NCBI GenBank assembly: GCA_007115705.1
Contig: QXEO01000549.1
Coordinates: 3,486,769 to 3,550,768 of the forward strand
DNA length: 64,000 nucleotides
Direction: 5' to 3'
Source of the DNA: Dactylis glomerata
Lineage: Eukaryota; Streptophyta; Magnoliopsida; Poales; Poaceae
Shown here: positions 32,306 to 43,800 of the stretch, one piece after another
Layout of the letters: each line of letters opens with the position of its first letter
Position numbering within the stretch: the first letter of the stretch is position 1
Translations under genes and position numbers: made by a program
Notes under the pieces: model-generated
Database searches by the model: none
Seen by the model: the letters and a program-made list of their open reading frames with translations, nothing else
What the model was told of the DNA's origin: nothing

Positions 32306-33875
32306 AATGCAATCTAGCAATGTTGGCTAGACAAAGCTGGAGAATGTTACAGAACCCGTCTTCGCTTTGTGTTGTTGTGTTGAAAGCTTTATATTTCCCC
32401 GACTCATCAATCTTACAAGCTAAAGCACAGAAGGGGATGTCTTATACTTGGCGGAGTATTCTAAAAGGAATGGAGCTGTTGAAAGAGGGTATAATCTGGA
32501 GGGTGGGTGATGGCGAGGATATTGATGTGTTTGCTGATCCTTGGATTCCTAGGGGGCAAACTCGCAGAGTGTGCACGCCGGATGAGATTGAGGAGGACCT
32601 GAGGGTTTGCGACCTGATTAACCCTATAACGGGGCAGTGGGATGAGGACATAGTACGGAATATTTTTGATCAACAGGATGTGAAGGAGATTCTGTCCATT
32701 CCGGTGCGGCAGGGTATGAGTGACACAGTGGCTTGGCATTTTGACAAAAAGGAGTTTTCTCTGTCAAGTCTTGCTATCAACTGGGTGTCAGACTAAGGGA
32801 CCACCTGCTGAGTAGAGATGCATCCTCTTCCGTTTCAGATGCTGACCGGTCTCCCATGTGGAAGAAGATTTGGAGTTTGAAGCTGCCGGGTAAGATAAAG
32901 ATCTTTTTGTGGAGACTATGCCACAACAGTCTGCCTACAAGGAGGAATATCAAGAGGAAACATGTTGAGCTTGACACAGTTTGTCCTATGTGTTATAGAG
33001 CTGATGAAGATGGTGGTCACCTGTTTTTGAAGTGTAAAAAAGTAAAGCAGGTTTGGCGAGGTTTACTGATGGAGGATATTCGGTTGTCACTTGTGGAGGC
33101 ACCTAATCCGCTAGTCATGATGGAATCGATACTGGCTTTATCAAAGGAAAAGTTGTACCTTTCTTGCATTCTCATGTGGGATTGGTGGACTGCAAGAAAT
33201 AAAGTTAATGCGGGCGAGATGGCAAGACCTGAAGGGGTCATATGCAATTCTATTCAGAAACATATGATCGAGTTTGCTACTCCATGTGTTGTGGGTTCGG
33301 CAGAGTCAGAGGAGTCGGGGTTGAGCCTGATCAAGGAGACTCTTGCATGGGAGAGACCAAATCTAGATCAAGTGAAGGTGAACGTGGATGCAGCCTTCTA
33401 GGAACCTAGAGCAACTGGTGCTTGGGGTTTCATTGTTCGTGATGACAAGGGCGAGTTCGTCGCTGCAGCAGCAGGCAAACTGAGATACCTGCGTTCTGCT
33501 TTACAAGCTGAGTCCGAGGCTCTTGTGGCCGCGGTTGAGGGCGCTGCAGCCCTCGGTCTAAACAGAGTGGTTTTTGAATCGGATTCGAAGGTCTTGGTGG
33601 ATGCCCTCAACTTTGGCAGTCATGAGTTATCGGAGATCGCTGTCCTTCTGAGGGAAGCTAGAAGTTTGTGCATTTCGTCCTTTGATTTATTTTCCTTTAA
33701 GCATTGTCGTCGTGGTTGTAATAAAATCGCTCACACCCTAGCGAAGTTTGGCTCGCAAGCTGAGGAGGAGTGTGTGGGTTGGGCTGATGTAGCCCCAGAC
33801 TTTGTATCTGATTTGGTCGCAAGCGAATCTGCTGCGTCCGTTGAGTAATGCAATGCCATTCCAATTTAAAAAAAA
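32306..33875 (+). pseudogene. Second 5'-truncated LINE, nested in the Mutator-like element
   Basis: It reads CNLAMLARQSWRMLQNP, then GIIWRVGDGEDIDVF.DPWIP, then the zf-RVT finger (CPMCYRADEDGGHLFLKC), then RNase H (VNVDAAF, FESDSKVLVDAL, NKIAHTLAKF). Damage is a frameshift near 32770 and TAG at 33399-33401. It ends ESAASVE at 33848, followed by an A-run to 33875. A 12-bp duplication with one mismatch (AACTTAGCAAAG at 32294-32305, AACTTAGCACAG at 33876-33887) bounds it. It is a different subfamily from the LINE at 29886, judged by protein sequence. Confidence 0.85.
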
Positions 33876-33887
33876 AACTTAGCACAG

Positions 33888-34210
33888 GGCATGACGGGGC
33901 CGAGGTGCCACCAGCACAACTGGGGCGCGCGTTGGAGCAAACCTCCCTGGAGGTGCTGCCGCCAGCCGCCGCCTCACGGACGGAGGGCCGGGAATCCACA
34001 TGCTCTGCACCATTGCCGGCCGTCCGTGAGGCAAATGGAAGCAAGCGCTGCCCAATCACGGCCGCGCCGCACGCATCCACAGCAGGCGACCGCAGTGCTT
34101 TGCAGCCACTGCTTGACGGGACGCCGCTGCAGGGGGTGCGGGCCGGCGGCGACCCGCTGTGGAGGACCTCGCAGTAGGAGCGTACGGAGCCGTCATCCTC
34201 ATTGGTCTTG
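33888..34210. other. GC-rich passenger segment in the Mutator-like element
   Basis: About 320 bp of strongly GC-rich sequence (many CCGCC, GCCGGC) between the LINE tail and the right inverted repeat, in sharp contrast to the AT-rich repeat arms. Both strands are open in more than one frame, but no domain is recognisable. Mutator-like elements that acquire GC-rich gene fragments are well known in grasses (Pack-MULEs); the donor gene is not identified. Confidence 0.5.
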
Positions 34211-34391
34211 TGCCCGGAAAACCTGAAAGTGCTGCCAAAATTTCAAAACAGGGGTACTATTGCAAATACCACAGTACACGCCGAGAATACTAAGTATTTT
34301 TGGAATAGTTATTCACTTCAGTATATAAAATGGTATAGGTCCAAGTATGAGAAAGTTTGAGTGGCATAGATCCAATCAACCCTTCTTTTTA

Positions 34392-35092
34392 TATATAAGA
34401 AGAGGGTTCAGGTGTGAAAAGGGTTTTTTTCCTTAAGGGAGCATAGAGTAGGTTTGAGAACGCAAGGTCACACTCTACGGCTGAGTTATATGCCTTCCCC
34501 GTCCCATCGATGAGAAGAATTAACAAAGATTTAGCTCTAGGACTCTGATTCTTTAGGGCATGTGCACGAAGACTTTCTGGATATCATTAACAATGTCAGG
34601 CCTCTGCTAGGGGAGCGGTGGCAGCGGTGTGTCGGCTGCTTGCTCTTGCGGCTATGGTGGTCGCTAGGTGGTTTAAGGTTTGAATAAGTTTTAGTCTCTC
34701 CGATCTATAATAAGTGTTGCTGATTTAGTGCATAGTAGAGTTGTACAAAATCAATGACACTTATTATGGATCAGAGGTAGTATTATGTTTGGGATACTTT
34801 ATACTTCTTGAAACTTCTATACTAGATACATATACTTTCCAGAAAAAACTGCTACACACATGGCAAACGGCAAGATTCGTGTCTAATCCTATTTGGACTC
34901 CGTACCTAAGCCTACCTAGACTCGAACTCCCTATTCGAGTATAAACACGTACACAAATAAAATCACCTAGCCTATGTATCTAGCGCGACAGCTATATTTA
35001 GTAGCTCCATGCACGCCGGCTTTGGATCAAGATTCAGGAACAAACCAGATCGTCGGACACCTACCGGTCGAGAAAACACTAAGTAAGATTAG
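34392..35092. other. Upstream region of the E2 gene
   Basis: No coding region. It holds a degenerate MITE at about 34695-34780 and a TATA-like CTATATTTAG near 34991, about 100 bp before the start codon. Promoter assignment is tentative. Confidence 0.4.
34695..34780. mobile_element. Degenerate Stowaway-type MITE
   Basis: About 85 bp with imperfect inverted ends: CTCTCCGATCTATAATAAGTGT and the reverse complement of ACACTTATTATGGATCAGAGG. The ends resemble the grass Stowaway consensus (CTCCCTCCG..., AATAAGTGT). TA dinucleotides flank it, but the edges are approximate. Confidence 0.6.
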
Positions 35093-38000
35093 ATGGACGT
35101 CGCTGTCGCCGACGAGAAGGCCGCAGCCGTCGCCGACGAGAAGGCCGCCGCCGTCGCTGACGAGAAGGGCGCTGCTGTCGCCGACGAGAAGGCCGCCGCT
35201 GCATATCTTCAACTTTATTGGCTAGACCTTGTGAGTTTCCGAGCGGTGCGTGGTAGCGGGCCCTTCTACCGCGGCCTGGTGATTCCGGACGGCGACACGT
35301 TCATGTTGGGCCGCCTGGACGGCACGCTGACGAAGGAGTCTGTTGACATCAACATCCTAGACAGGAGCGCTGTCCACGTCGGCGAGATCGTCGTCTCCGC
35401 GTCCGACGTCGGCGGGCAGCTCGGCGTCGTCACCGGCGTGACCACCGTGCTGGACCTCGCCCACCTAAACGCCCGCGGCAAAGCGACGAAAGTCATCAGG
35501 GGCGTGTCGCCCTCCGGCGTGCGGCGCGTCCGGGCGCTCAGCCTGGGCGACTACGTCGTGTCCGGGCCGTGGCTGGGCCGGGTGGTGGGGGTGTCCCTCG
35601 ACGCCGACGTCGTGTTCGACGACGGCGCCGTCTGCAGGGTCGGCGACGTCGAGTCCAAGGACCTGAGACCGGTGGCTCCACCAGCTTATTACCGGCCCCA
35701 GATGAACACCATCTTCTACCCTGGGCTGCGCGTCGTCACCGGCGACTCGGCGGCCGTCTACAGAGAGGCGCAGTGGCTTAACGGCGAATGGAAGCCGGAC
35801 CGCGAAGAAGGCACGGTGGTCAAGGTGGAGATGGCCGGCGTCTTTGTCTCCTGGACCACGTCGGCGCAACACGGCACCGAGAAGCAGCTCGTCCAGGAGT
35901 TCGCTCCTCCGGCCTACCAGAGTCCTGACAGCCTCACCTTATTCTGCTCGGCGTTCGATTGCAGCTGGGGTTTATCTGACCGTTGCTTTCTTACAGATGC
36001 TTCAGTTTCTCCTCCAGAACAACAACACTCAGCGCTGCAGCCCACCATGGCCGTGTACCAAACTCACACCACCGTCGACGTGTTGTGGCAGGACGGCACG
36101 CGTCAGCATGGAGCACGGTCGACGTCCCTCGCCCCCTTCAATTACATGAACGACCACGAGGTTTTCCCTGGGCAGTACGTTGTGGACAATGCTCCTATTG
36201 TCGACATAATCGACGATATCATCGGTGCCGTACCTAGCGGATCGACAAGGCGAGTTGGCGTCGTTAGAAGCATGAATTCTAAAGACCACACGGTAAATGT
36301 GTCTTGGTTCAAGAGGTTGTACCCTGACAACTTGGAGGTCGAGTGCGACGACACCGTGAGTGTGTATGATGTGGGAAGGGACCCTGACCGCCCTGTGTTC
36401 TATGGAGACGAAGTCATTCGTCTTCTGCCAGACATCACTGGAGGTACACCAGTGGGGAAGGAGAAGATCGCCCCCGCCGATCTTTCATGGGTCGGACATG
36501 TTGTTGACCTTCATGATGGCTACATCCAAGTGAAGTGGGGGGACTGCAGCACGTCAATGGTAAGAGCATCTCCAGCCGTTTGCGCCCCCACGGCCGAATC
36601 CGGCGGTAATTCTCGCCGGATTGGACGAAAATCAGGCGTGGGGAGCGCCGAACTTCCAGCCGGCGCCCCAGCTATACGCCCGGAAATCGGCGATTTTGAC
36701 TTATTTTTACAAATAGACGTTCCAGTTCGGCGAATTTCATACAGTTTGCCAACATTCGGCTCAAATAAACATCAGTTCGGCGAATCTCATACAGTTAAAC
36801 AAAACAAGCAAATAAATTGACAAGTTTTCAAACAAATCAAATGGAAACTAGTGGGTGTTGCCTCGAAACCTCCATATGTGCTCCACCAGATCATCCTGCA
36901 GTAGTTGATGCATAGTGGAGTCTCGAATCTCCTGACGCATAGCGATGAACGCAGCCCACGATGCTGGCACCTGGTGATTAGGCTGTGCAAGAGGACCCTC
37001 TCTCTCATATGGTAGAGCTTGTTCGCTCTCCGGGATGGGATGCTTCCGCTCATCCTCAACAATCATGTTGTGTAAGCACACACAACAGTTTATCACCTCC
37101 CATATCTGATCTTTGGACCAACTCATTGTGGGGAACCGGACTACAGCAAATCTCTGCTGGAGGACACCAAATGCACGCTCGACATCCTTTCGACAACCTT
37201 CTTGTGCCTTCACAAACTCCATCTCCTTCGGGAGGATGGGACTCGAGATAGTCTTCACAAATGTTGCCCACTTTGGATAGATACCGTCTGCAAGATAGTA
37301 TCCCTTGTTGTAGTGTCGGCCATTGATCACAAAGTCAACTGGGGGAGCATGACCCTCAACAAGCTTGGAGAAGATCGGCGAGCACTGCAAAACGTTAATG
37401 TCATTGTTGGATCCCGGCATACCAAAGAAGGAGTGCCAAATCCAGAGATCATGGGTAGCCATTGCCTCAAGTATTACAGTGCAGCCTTTTTTGTGACCCT
37501 TGTACATTCCCTGCCAGGAGAACGGACAGTTCTTCCATTTCCAATGCATGCAGTCAATGCTTCCAAGCATCCCCGGAAATCCTCGAGCTTCATTGAAAGC
37601 GAGGATCCGAGCAGTGTCTTGAACAGTGGGTGATCTCAAGTAGGTGTCCCCAAACACTGCAATCACCGCCCTGCATAACCGGTAGAAACAATCAAAGGCG
37701 GTGGACTCCGCCATCCGAAGATAGTCATCGGTAGTATCACCAGGAGCTCCGTATGCCAGCATCCGCATAGCCACCGTGCATTTTTGGAGGGCAGAAAACC
37801 CTGCCATACCAGTGCAATCTAACTTGCGTCTAAAATAGGAGTTGTAGTCTCGAAGGGCATAGACAATTTTTAGGAAAAGCTTCCGGCTCATCCTAAAACG
37901 ACGCCTAAAAACAGCCTCACCGTGCAATGGATTGTCGACGAAGTAGTCAGCATAGAGTATGCAGTAGCCCTCCATTCGCTGCCTCGGCTTGCACTTCTTG

Positions 38001-40814
38001 CGACCTGGTGCCGACCCACCACGGCGACCGGTGGCCACCTCCGCGTACAAGCCCGACAAGCAAGCTAAAATAAGCATATGCTCCTCGTCTTGGGCGGCGG
38101 CTGCCATCTCTTCTTCAAACATCTCGGCGAACATCTGCTCTTCCTCGTCGTCGGAGTCCATTTTCGGCCAAGCAAATGGACGAACACCTGCCGGGCGTGT
38201 CGACGAGGCGCGACGGGAGGAGTTCCCCGACGGCGGAATATGGCCAGACGGCACGCCGGACGGCGGAATATAGGCAGGTGGGGGCAGGTGGGAGGAGGGA
38301 CGGCGAAGTTCAGGCAACCGGCCGGCGGATTGGCGAGGGGTGGTGCCGGCGGCGACAGAGCAACGACGGGAGGGAGAGGGGGATTTGCGGCCAAATTGTA
38401 GGGTTTGCGCGTTCTCTCGCCGACAGAGTGGGCCCGTTTCCGCTTTTCTCTCGTCCGGAGTCCCCGAGCGCGCCCCGGGGGACCGGGGTTGGCCTGGGCT
38501 CACCGGATGGATTTAGGCCCAAATCCGGGGAAAAACGAGGAACCGGGGGCGCGACTGGGCCGAATACCGCCGTCCGGATGTAAAAAACGGCCGCCGGGGG
38601 CCAAGTCGGGGGGACGGCTGGAGATGCTCTAATGCATGCGTCGCCATATACATGTTACTTCCTCTGCCCACAATATAAAGTGTTTTGACAAGCTAAAATA
38701 GCTTATCAAAACGTCTTTTCTCATATTATATATGGGATGATGACCGAAATATGTATGTTACTAGTCAACTTAATACTTCATCCATCCTAAAATATAAGTC
38801 ATCTAAGCTTAGTTAAGAGTCATCGTCTTTTAAGTTTGATCATGTTTATGCAAAAAATATGTACATTTATAATACTAAATTCATATCAGTAGATTCACTA
38901 TAAAGTATATTTTCTCAATGAGTTGATTTGATATTGCAAATGTTTATATTTTTTGTATAAACTTGGTTAAACTTGGAAGATGTTGACTTTTTAGTTAGCA
39001 TAGGTACCTTATATTTTGTGACGCAGGGAGTATATAAAAGCTAGTAAGGCGTCCCTTTTATTTCTCTCTACTCCACAAAAATAATTGCTTCGCTTATAAT
39101 GTTTCAGGTATTACCCCATGAGATCAGTATCGTTAGCAAAGAAGACTACACGCAATTGCAGGCTAACATAGGTGACTGGGCGGAGGAGGACGTTGTCAGT
39201 GCTCCTCAAGAATTGGGTGCTGCCAACTCGGTATCTATCCACTCATATAAACACTATCGCATGCATCATGCACCTTAACTATGCACATGCTCGAACCTTC
39301 ATTATGAACGTATCATGCATAACGTAACAATGATAGACATATTTTCATTTGCAGGACAATCATCAACATTATCCAACATATGATAGGGAAGTCGAAGACG
39401 GCATGCTTGAAGGCAGTGATGGTTTTCTGAATGAATTAGATAGCCACGGAGATAGTAACGTTCATAGCACTGTGACTGAGCGAGGCTATGGGCTTGTGAC
39501 AGGAAACAATCCAAGTGATGATGACGACGACTCTGCAGAGGATATGCTAGTGATCAAGGCCAGATATGACATTGGAGATGATGATCCATTTCAATTCCCA
39601 AACTTTGATGTAGTGCAGAGCCCGCCAGATCACCATTACCTTGACACCAAGGAACAGGTATGTCCATGCCAATAATTATTGTGATGCACTGATGACACCG
39701 CAAATTAAACAGACAGTTGACCAGTGCTCATTCTTTTTGTCGAATGAACTATAGCAGGGCAGCAAGGGCGGAAAGAAGTGGGTCAAGACGGTGCAAAACG
39801 AGTGGAAAATACTGGGGAACAACCTACCAGGTATACAAATGACCTTAGCCCGAGCGTGCCCTTTGCATGCAACGTTCATAATCATAGTAAACCGTAATTG
39901 GTTACTCATGTGAAAAATGTTAGTTTCATATATTTTTTGAAACTTTGACGTAGTTTATAGAACAAACCACAACCTTGTATACTAATTTATAGGAGTAGCA
40001 TATCTATAGCATAATTATATCCACCATAAAATACTTCTCCATATTGCATTCATTTTGACATGGAGTTTATTTATATGTCTTAATAATGACTCAATGAATG
40101 AACTTGACAAATCAATATGCAGACACAATCTACGTGCGGGCGTTTGAGGACCGCATGGACTTACTCCGGGCAGTTATGGTGGGCGCTAGCGGGACGCCGT
40201 ACCACAATGGGCTTTTCTTCTTCGACCTGCGTTTACCACCGTCCTACCCGGCCGTGCCACCGCAGGTGTACTACCATTCCTTTGGCCTACGACTCAATCC
40301 CAACCTCTACGAGTGTGGTACAGTGTGCCTCAGCCTATTGAACACCTTCGGTGGTGAGGGCACCGAGGTCTGGTCACCGGGGACGTCGAGCCTACTTCAG
40401 GTCGTCGTCTCCCTACAAGCTCTGGTCCTCAACGATCAGCCGTACTACAACGAGGCTGGGTATGATCAATTAGTTGACACACCGAAGGGCCACCGCAATG
40501 CCTTGCCCTATAGTGAGAAGGCCTTCTTGCTCACTCTACGAACTGCGCTCCACCTGTTGCAGCGGCCGCCAAAAGGTTTTGAGAAATTCGTCAAGGATCA
40601 CTTTCGCCGATGCGGAAGATATGTGCTCGAGACGTGCCAGGCGTACTTGCATGGATGTGTAACCGCCAATCATGGGAGCATGAAGCTACGATGCTCGACC
40701 GGCTTCAGGACCGCGCTTGCCAACATGGTACCAAGGCTCGTGACCATGTTCAAAGGGATTGGTGCCGAAGGTTGTGATGAGAGCTTTCGCACGAGTCTCA
40801 ACACCACCTCGTAG
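35093..40814 (+). CDS. UBC23/24-type ubiquitin-conjugating enzyme E2, 885 residues, five exons
   Basis: Exons 35093-36559, 39108-39230, 39355-39657, 39758-39830 and 40123-40814 join at GT-AG introns with consistent phases (0, 0, 0, 1) and no stop. A TAG codon lies directly before the ATG, fixing the start. N-terminal residues 4-35 are four VADEKAAA-type octapeptides. The rest of exon 1 carries repeated SH3-like beta modules (GRVVGVSLDADVVFDDG, GHVVDLHDGYIQVKWGD). Exon 3 is acidic. The UBC domain is in exon 5: LPPSYPAVPPQVYY, LRLNPNLYECGTVC with the catalytic Cys at about residue 724, then WSPGTSSLLQV. It belongs to the UBE2O-like large E2s that include Arabidopsis PHO2/UBC24 (about 900 residues), a phosphate-homeostasis factor; whether it is the PHO2 orthologue is not shown. 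Intron 1 carries a Harbinger element. Confidence 0.92.
35096..35203 (+). repeat. 24-bp in-frame repeat at the N-terminus of the E2 gene
   Basis: Four 24-bp units encode VADEKAAA, VADEKAAA, VADEKGAA and VADEKAAA. I do not know this repeat from the UBC23/24 family, so it may be a lineage-specific expansion. It lies before the first folded module, so copy number could vary without harm. Confidence 0.8.
36564..38629 (-). mobile_element. PIF/Harbinger transposon in the first splice donor of the E2 gene
   Basis: 2066 bp with terminal inverted repeats GAGCATCTCCAGCCG and the target duplication TAA (36561-36563 and 38630-38632), as expected for PIF/Harbinger. It encodes a DDE transposase on the minus strand. 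No Myb-like ORF1 is visible. It sits 4 bp into intron 1: the exon ends at 36559, and G36560 plus the TAA are bases 1-4 of the intron. The first element bases restore GTAAGAG. Confidence 0.93.
36848..38161 (-). CDS. PIF/Harbinger DDE transposase, 437 residues
   Basis: Met at 38161 begins an acidic MDSDDEEEQMFAEMFEEE; the frame stays open to 38503 but the upstream part is Pro/Arg-rich and fills the GC-rich element end, so I prefer 38161. Catalytic residues are visible as MLGSIDCMHW (first D), PGSNNDINVL (second D) and DVERAFGVLQ (E). A plant Harbinger N-terminal region (YFVDNPLHGEAVFRRRFRMSR) precedes them. The frame is unbroken to TGA at 36848, so this protein may be active. The Myb-like partner needed by PIF/Ping-type elements is missing here and would have to act in trans. 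Confidence 0.9.
   Translation of the reverse strand: MDSDDEEEQMFAEMFEEEMAAAAQDEEHMLILACLSGLYAEVATGRRGGSAPGRKKCKPRQRMEGYCILYADYFVDNPLHGEAVFRRRFRMSRKLFLKIVYALRDYNSYFRRKLDCTGMAGFSALQKCTVAMRMLAYGAPGDTTDDYLRMAESTAFDCFYRLCRAVIAVFGDTYLRSPTVQDTARILAFNEARGFPGMLGSIDCMHWKWKNCPFSWQGMYKGHKKGCTVILEAMATHDLWIWHSFFGMPGSNNDINVLQCSPIFSKLVEGHAPPVDFVINGRHYNKGYYLADGIYPKWATFVKTISSPILPKEMEFVKAQEGCRKDVERAFGVLQQRFAVVRFPTMSWSKDQIWEVINCCVCLHNMIVEDERKHPIPESEQALPYEREGPLAQPNHQVPASWAAFIAMRQEIRDSTMHQLLQDDLVEHIWRFRGNTH
38776..39030. mobile_element. Stowaway-type MITE in intron 1 of the E2 gene
   Basis: 255 bp with inverted ends CTTCATCCATCCTAAAATATAAG and CTTATATTTTGTGACGCAGGGAG, flanked by TA (38774-38775, 39031-39032). Both ends match the grass Stowaway consensus closely. 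It is AT-rich and non-coding and lies 78 bp before exon 2. A second, more decayed fragment of this kind may occupy about 38656-38745. Confidence 0.8.
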
Positions 40815-43800
40815 ATTCTTATATGATAACGTCGGTCGGAAGTAGCAGCAGTGTTGATATAACATATTGTAGTATGTATTTTATTGTGAGGTTATATTGG
40901 GTATGGGATGAGAACCATTGTTGATTAAATGGGTATATGTGGTATTGGTTTCTTTTATTTCCGGAAGCGTGATTTGGTCCGCAGTCACAAGGAGGAGGAA
41001 TATGTTGTTACGGTGTGCAGAGCCCATCAATGGCTCCATGATCCACGGAAAGTGTTTTTGGATCTCGAGCTCTAGTGATCCCTTCATTTTTAAAAAAATT
41101 AAAATTATATTTTCAAATTTCAAAAAATTATGAAAATAAATCTGGATATCTTTAATGATATAGTCTGCAAGCATGCAAAATTTTATGACAATTTGTTTGT
41201 ATTATGGGCTACACAAAGATAACAAAACCTGATGAGTTTGTAGATTTGATAATGTACATGAGTTTTTTATATTTGTGTAGAAGCCCAAAATGCAATGTAT
41301 TTGAACATGAGTGTTTGCACGTTTGTGGGCTGGCTACAAGCGAAGATTTTTTTTATTTTTATTGAAAATAAAAATACTCCAGATCTTCACTCCATGCTCC
41401 GCCACTACAAGTTTGATCTTGCGTGCAGGCTATGTGACGGCAATGTTTCTATTTTTTTTTCTTCTGAAAAGGGACTACGCGGTCTGTGCGTCTACTTCAC
41501 ATGTGTGTCGCGCGAGAGAATGATTGAGTGAACGTGATCACGTCAAATTAAGTTTCCCTTTAAGAGTTGCATTCCCTTCTTTTTCTTTGATCTCTTAGAG
41601 TTAAAGTTGACTGATGGTTGCTTGGTTATCTATCACGTATGGGTCATCACTTGAACTAAAAATGATGGTAACTATCGTTGAGTGATCCGGTGTATTCCCT
41701 ATTTTCTAGTACTTCCGTGCTACTAGCTTCTTGGCTTCAACTCTGCATACACAATCGAAGTGTTAAATGTGACGAAAAGCTTCAGATGGCTGGCATAATT
41801 GCCGCACGCAAAATGTTTGAAACAATAGCGCTTACGAATAGTTTGGGCTAAGTTTTTGGTCTGGTTTTTGATTTGGTTTGTGACGGATTGGATGGGATAG
41901 GCTCAAAAGAAAAACAAGTCCAGTTTGGGTCGGACATTAGCTATACACGGGCTAGATTGGACTGGGGACGATAAATTTACTCATGGATACGAGTGCCTGT
42001 GGATAGCGGACCCGCATGGATAGTGTATAGGTATATTTTTAAACTCATGATAGTACCTATATCACATTAAGTCATAGGTAGATTATAAGTATAGTCTTGT
42101 ACCTCTGGATATAACCTATACTAGCATACTCTACCTATTTATACTGACATGTGGATAAAGAGCAACCTAGTAATATTGCTCGACATCGGTTAGCAGAGTT
42201 AGACACCCTGATCCCCAACTACTCCCACAATTAAGCCTTAGTTGTGTAACCTCCCTCGTCTCCCCAAATTAAGAAAATTAAAATCCCAATTTCTAGCCAC
42301 TCCAGTGTGCTATCAATGAATATAAAATAATGAATAATGTGTGTAGTATCTGATCTACCCTCAGTGTACCCAATGGATACGGGCACCCGTTGGATATGGA
42401 TGTTGGTAAAGTTTCATACTCGTCAATACGGGTACGGAGAGACTTTTGTACCTGTAGACTATATGGGTATAGGTATAATATTGCTCTATCCTATCTATAT
42501 CTTACCTATTGTCATCCTTAGATTGGACTGGTTTGGCCTGAAATGTTACGGTCTCTTGGAAACTGTGGATCATCGAGTGTCTTAAGACCAATTTATAAAT
42601 GTTAGAACTGTCGACAGCCCATCGTCGTTGCCACTGACCAACACTCCTCGTTAGCCATGGACGTCGCCGTCATCCGGATATCCCACTGCTACTCTTCCCT
42701 CCCTCTACCTGCAGGATTCGAGCCCCCTCCTCCCGCACGAGCCGTTATTTCCTGCATGTGGGCTGACTAAACAGAATGCAACAAATATATTCGGTGTCCA
42801 AAGTACATCGACCCGCATGAGAGAAAACAAACTGTAGTAGGGAGTAGAGGGCATGCTCACGCGACCGCAAACACCTGCTCGATACGCCTCAACATGGTTT
42901 TGACGCCGCGACCGGGTGCCCACTGCCACCATCACCAACCCCATAGCAGCGGTAAGACCGGGATTGCGACAGCAGGCAGGAAGATACACATGTGGTTCCA
43001 GGTTCGTATGGTATGTTTTGGCCTATCGGTTAGGGCATGAGCAACGGAGGGTCTGGTATACCACTGCCCCATGCAAGCACGAAGCTAAAAAATAGTTGAA
43101 GCAAGAGGTATGAAGAATATATGCTTAACCCATGACACTTCATCTCTTCCTCAAAACCTACTTTACTCTTTTTTCTTTCTCTCTCACCTTTTTTTCTTTT
43201 TCACTTTTTTTTGCTGAAGAGACCACCTCTGCAGAAGAGACCGCCTACCTAAAAGAACATCATCAGAACTAGCTTAGACCATCCGAACTCGCGAGGCAAC
43301 ACCCTTAGAGCTATGCATTGGCCATGCCCTTAGAGTCCATGTGGGTGGGCTCCTGGTCGGCGGCCCTACTTGCCAGCGTGAGGCGCAAGCGTGGATGGTC
43401 CTACACGACAGTCTTTTGCTTGCATTCGCTGACCGCTAGGACCATGGTGCTGTGGTGTCCCATGCGCCAGGGCGTGGTACATTCTGAAAAGAAGTTTGTG
43501 GCACACAACAGGAAAATACTATTCCTCGCACATTGCGTGCAGGGGTGGGGGGGGGGGGGGGGGGGCGATGGGCCAGCCCATCAACATTTGTTTTATTTTT
43601 TCATTTCTTGTTTTTCTCGGTTTTGAGCTGTTTTTTTTGTTTTCTCAGTTTTCATAGGATTTTTTTGTTTCTTCTTTTTCAGATTTTCTGAATTTCTGTT
43701 ATGATTCAAAAATTGTACAAATTTAAAATTTTGTTCAAAATTGATTCTTGTTCAAATTCGAATTTTGTTATGATTCAAAATTTGTTCTGATTCGAATTTA

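Larger units (their letters stand above)
32061..34382. mobile_element. Non-autonomous Mutator-like element with captured or nested cargo
   Basis: The ends are inverted repeats. The left starts GGGTTAATTGGATCTATGCC; the right is the reverse complement of GGGTTGATTGGATCTATGCC. Similarity continues, with gaps, for about 150 bp to TGTACTGTGGTA on both sides. A perfect 9-bp target duplication TTCTTTTTA flanks it (32052-32060 and 34383-34391), diagnostic of Mutator-like transposition. No transposase is present. Inside are a LINE (32306-33875) with its own target duplication and a GC-rich segment. Without the LINE the element is about 740 bp. Confidence 0.88.

Noticed and set aside
33697..34238. ORFs on both strands in the GC-rich passenger
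   Set aside because: Several frames are open at once because of base composition and no domain is recognisable; kept only as a cargo segment.
38162..38503. N-terminal extension of the Harbinger transposase
   Set aside because: The open frame is GC-rich terminal sequence of the element translated into Pro/Arg/Ser-rich residues. Met at 38161 starts the recognisable acidic N-terminus.
42705..42989. 94-codon minus-strand ORF
   Set aside because: Isolated, with no motif, splice context or neighbouring exons; length expected by chance.
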